From the IMG/VR virus record IMGVR_UViG_3300048837_001433, positions 1 through 22,454 of that record: a stretch of DNA of 22,454 bases; one strand, written 5' to 3'. Shown here piece by piece: positions 22,201 through 22,454 of the stretch; position 1 is the first letter of the stretch, and every line of letters starts with the position of its first letter. Both the position numbers and the translations under genes were made by a program. The notes under the pieces are model-generated. The model ran no database searches and was not told the DNA's origin. It saw only the letters and a program-made list of their open reading frames with translations. The stretch is from a virus.

Positions 22201-22454
22201 GTTGTTGCTACAAAGACTATTCCAGGATTATTTTTGAAAATTTCACTTCCTGGGCCAGAATAGTAATCTGTAAGATAAGTAGTTACAAGTTTGCCAAGAA
22301 CAACTGCAGGAATTAAGAAGGAAATTGATCTTGCTATTCTAGCAGTAAAGGCTAAAGTTTTAGTCTGGCTTTCTCTACTTAGGAGACCAGCTCCAAGAGC
22401 ATTGAGGTAATCAGCTACAAAAGCCCCACCAATGGAGGTTCCCGCTTTAACTAA
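19251..22454 (-). CDS. Tail tape measure protein (N-terminus outside the window)
   Basis: The frame stays open from TAA 19251-19253 to the right edge, giving at least 1067 residues. The true N-terminus lies beyond the window, since the first internal start-like codon (TTG 22106) lies in the middle of continuous coding sequence. The protein is long, with extensive hydrophobic Gly/Ala-rich stretches in the visible N-terminal half, amphipathic helices and a KNRREQLDEAF coiled-coil-like region. Two near-repeats of the SGP/RGPG...GTSDSILA..LSNGEY block, typical of tape measure C-terminal regions, flank this. It would set tail length and be delivered into the host envelope on infection. The start of the minor tail gene overlaps its stop. 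Confidence 0.9.
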   Translation of the reverse strand, partial: LVKAGTSIGGAFVADYLNALGAGLLSRESQTKTLAFTARIARSISFLIPAVVLGKLVTTYLTDYYSGPGSEIFKNNPGIVFVATTIATALGAGFLDAILASGPGKKVLSAVNSALALAFGSNFSKRLLRTSILAVSYIFAGFVGYSFAQQLKKNLGIADNSLAGWSITIASILSSILLVPFIEALSLWTYSFVSALRVKIFASFAKVGQKVGAIIFGKSAFKVLLGKMLGVTFAGAGIGFLIGVAIDETLRRTGNGLSAEASQNLVTNSAIVGGVAAFLAFSLGRSLKRAIPIVTSLLSSGGWKVALPIGLVILQGVTQSLNNTGFVEAYLGKGDTIGRLLDTIINTTLFALGSKIVFGGGKFKIIGTLIMGSIVFGMQAFKISDSPALSYAAAALTSAVTGAFLTKSPWGALGGAIVGLLLKGMKDFPELEAKVEEWLNTIRNAITKLKETIFSEEWWVKVVIGEIDLFDTGVKAFKSFIEGVKSVGHEFYEYIKELFTIDFSAIAKEFEKNKTESGGSNSAALLETSKTVADKTIDWAVAPFTTSFWLEKLELNDLAVAVESQSNAFWTNVWRGIVDSATFITSPFTTQYWLRLFNFDEAATELDAQSKKFWSDFGYGFTSTLDLIIDKVLKLSSTANQITIPKNTNPYFSSSDFLPPIKKASGGYISGPGTGTSDSILARLSNGEYVINSKSTKRFRPLLDKINGYRNGGLVGYATGGKVNTPASGNFDYGAPTSATLDKLTQGKFFDGLVKAWKDSNVGQYLEETAQSVIGLGDSASKAASTTNGLTSAAKGLSDSENKAIESLKNRREQLDEAFKNITFTDSLSFKEKGVEFAQSMRDSFNSSISDFLKGKSSFKNMIGSILDTFASGIIDAFVDTFTKSMFKKLGLDKVFANIGESISASGANAGGGIPLGGGFDLSKIFSSIFSGIGNFFNSIFTGFFSFLGFASGGLVRGPGSGTSDSILAALSNGEYVVNAQAAKQFKPILDAMNYNKKIPAFAKGGQVGIGKNSSIMRNIPSRSESSQQFVINITGDVSSQTRQEIARMLPEIATGVNIVNKERGSR
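19514..19604 (-). repeat. Tape measure internal repeat, copy 2 (GPGSGTSDSILA block)
   Basis: Encodes an ASGG-xx-x-GPGSGTSDSILAALSNGEYVVNA type block, near-identical at protein level to a block about 860 bases upstream in the same gene (GPGTGTSDSILARLSNGEYVIN). Each copy is followed by a Lys/Arg-Phe-x-Pro-hydrophobic helix and a Gly-rich GG loop. It is a protein-level repeat; the DNA has diverged. Confidence 0.85.
20381..20465 (-). repeat. Tape measure internal repeat, copy 1 (GPGTGTSDSILA block)
   Basis: First copy in protein order of the repeat described at 19514-19604. Shared residues include ASGG, GPG, GTSDSILA, LSNGEYV and the following RF/QF-x-P motif. The block is common in tape measure proteins of lambda-like siphophages, where its role is unclear. 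Confidence 0.85.

Noticed and set aside
1-22454. tRNA genes, CRISPR arrays, insertion sequences, attachment sites
   Set aside because: I looked for cloverleaf-like GTTCAA/G arms, direct repeat-spacer arrays, transposase motifs and terminal inverted repeats and saw none. A dedicated tRNA scan was not possible here.

Overview
The window reads as part of the genome of a tailed bacteriophage with a long, non-contractile (siphovirus-type) tail. The DNA is AT-rich, genes are packed with ATGA/TAATG overlaps, and there are two blocks of opposite transcription. The right block carries a tape measure protein, small tail-tip proteins, a lambda gpJ-like central tip protein and a lysis cassette. A Gram-negative host is inferred from an overlapping spanin pair in which one partner has a lipoprotein signal. 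I see no integrase, repressor, transposon, tRNA or CRISPR array, so I cannot judge lifestyle beyond saying that nothing here points to lysogeny. No stretch over 300 bases lacks a gene.

Left block, plus strand, 1-4964: a run of small unknown genes, a calcineurin-like phosphoesterase, a type 2 peptidyl-tRNA hydrolase (Pth2), a monomeric cobalamin-dependent class II ribonucleotide reductase (TTG start), a glutaredoxin (GTG start) and a 77-residue unknown whose stop codon lies inside a Rho-independent terminator (4936-4964). This looks like an early or middle nucleotide-metabolism region. The reductase and glutaredoxin probably act together to make deoxynucleotides.

Central block, plus strand, 4974-11698: eight tightly packed genes bounded by two terminators. 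In order they are a 324-aa unknown, a class I glutamine amidotransferase (peptidase C26-like), a class II glutamine amidotransferase with a C-terminal cysteine cluster, a phiEco32-type COOH-NH2 ligase, a 211-aa unknown, a second amidoligase (GCS-like), a RimK-like ATP-grasp ligase and a 316-aa unknown. Three predicted ATP-dependent amide-forming enzymes plus two glutaminase/hydrolase domains suggest a small pathway that builds or attaches a peptide-like or amidated product. Comparable phage amidoligase clusters are known from phiEco32-like phages, but the substrate is not, and the three unknown proteins have no evident family. This is the most interesting system in the window.

Right block, minus strand, 22454 to 11783: a late operon in the order tape measure (N-terminus outside the window), minor tail protein, NlpC/P60-like tail assembly protein, tail-tip protein, gpJ-like protein, two small tail-adjacent proteins, a membrane protein, an M15 endolysin, a holin candidate, and an Rz-like/Rz1-like spanin pair. 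It meets the plus-strand operon tail to tail at a strong bidirectional terminator (11731-11782).
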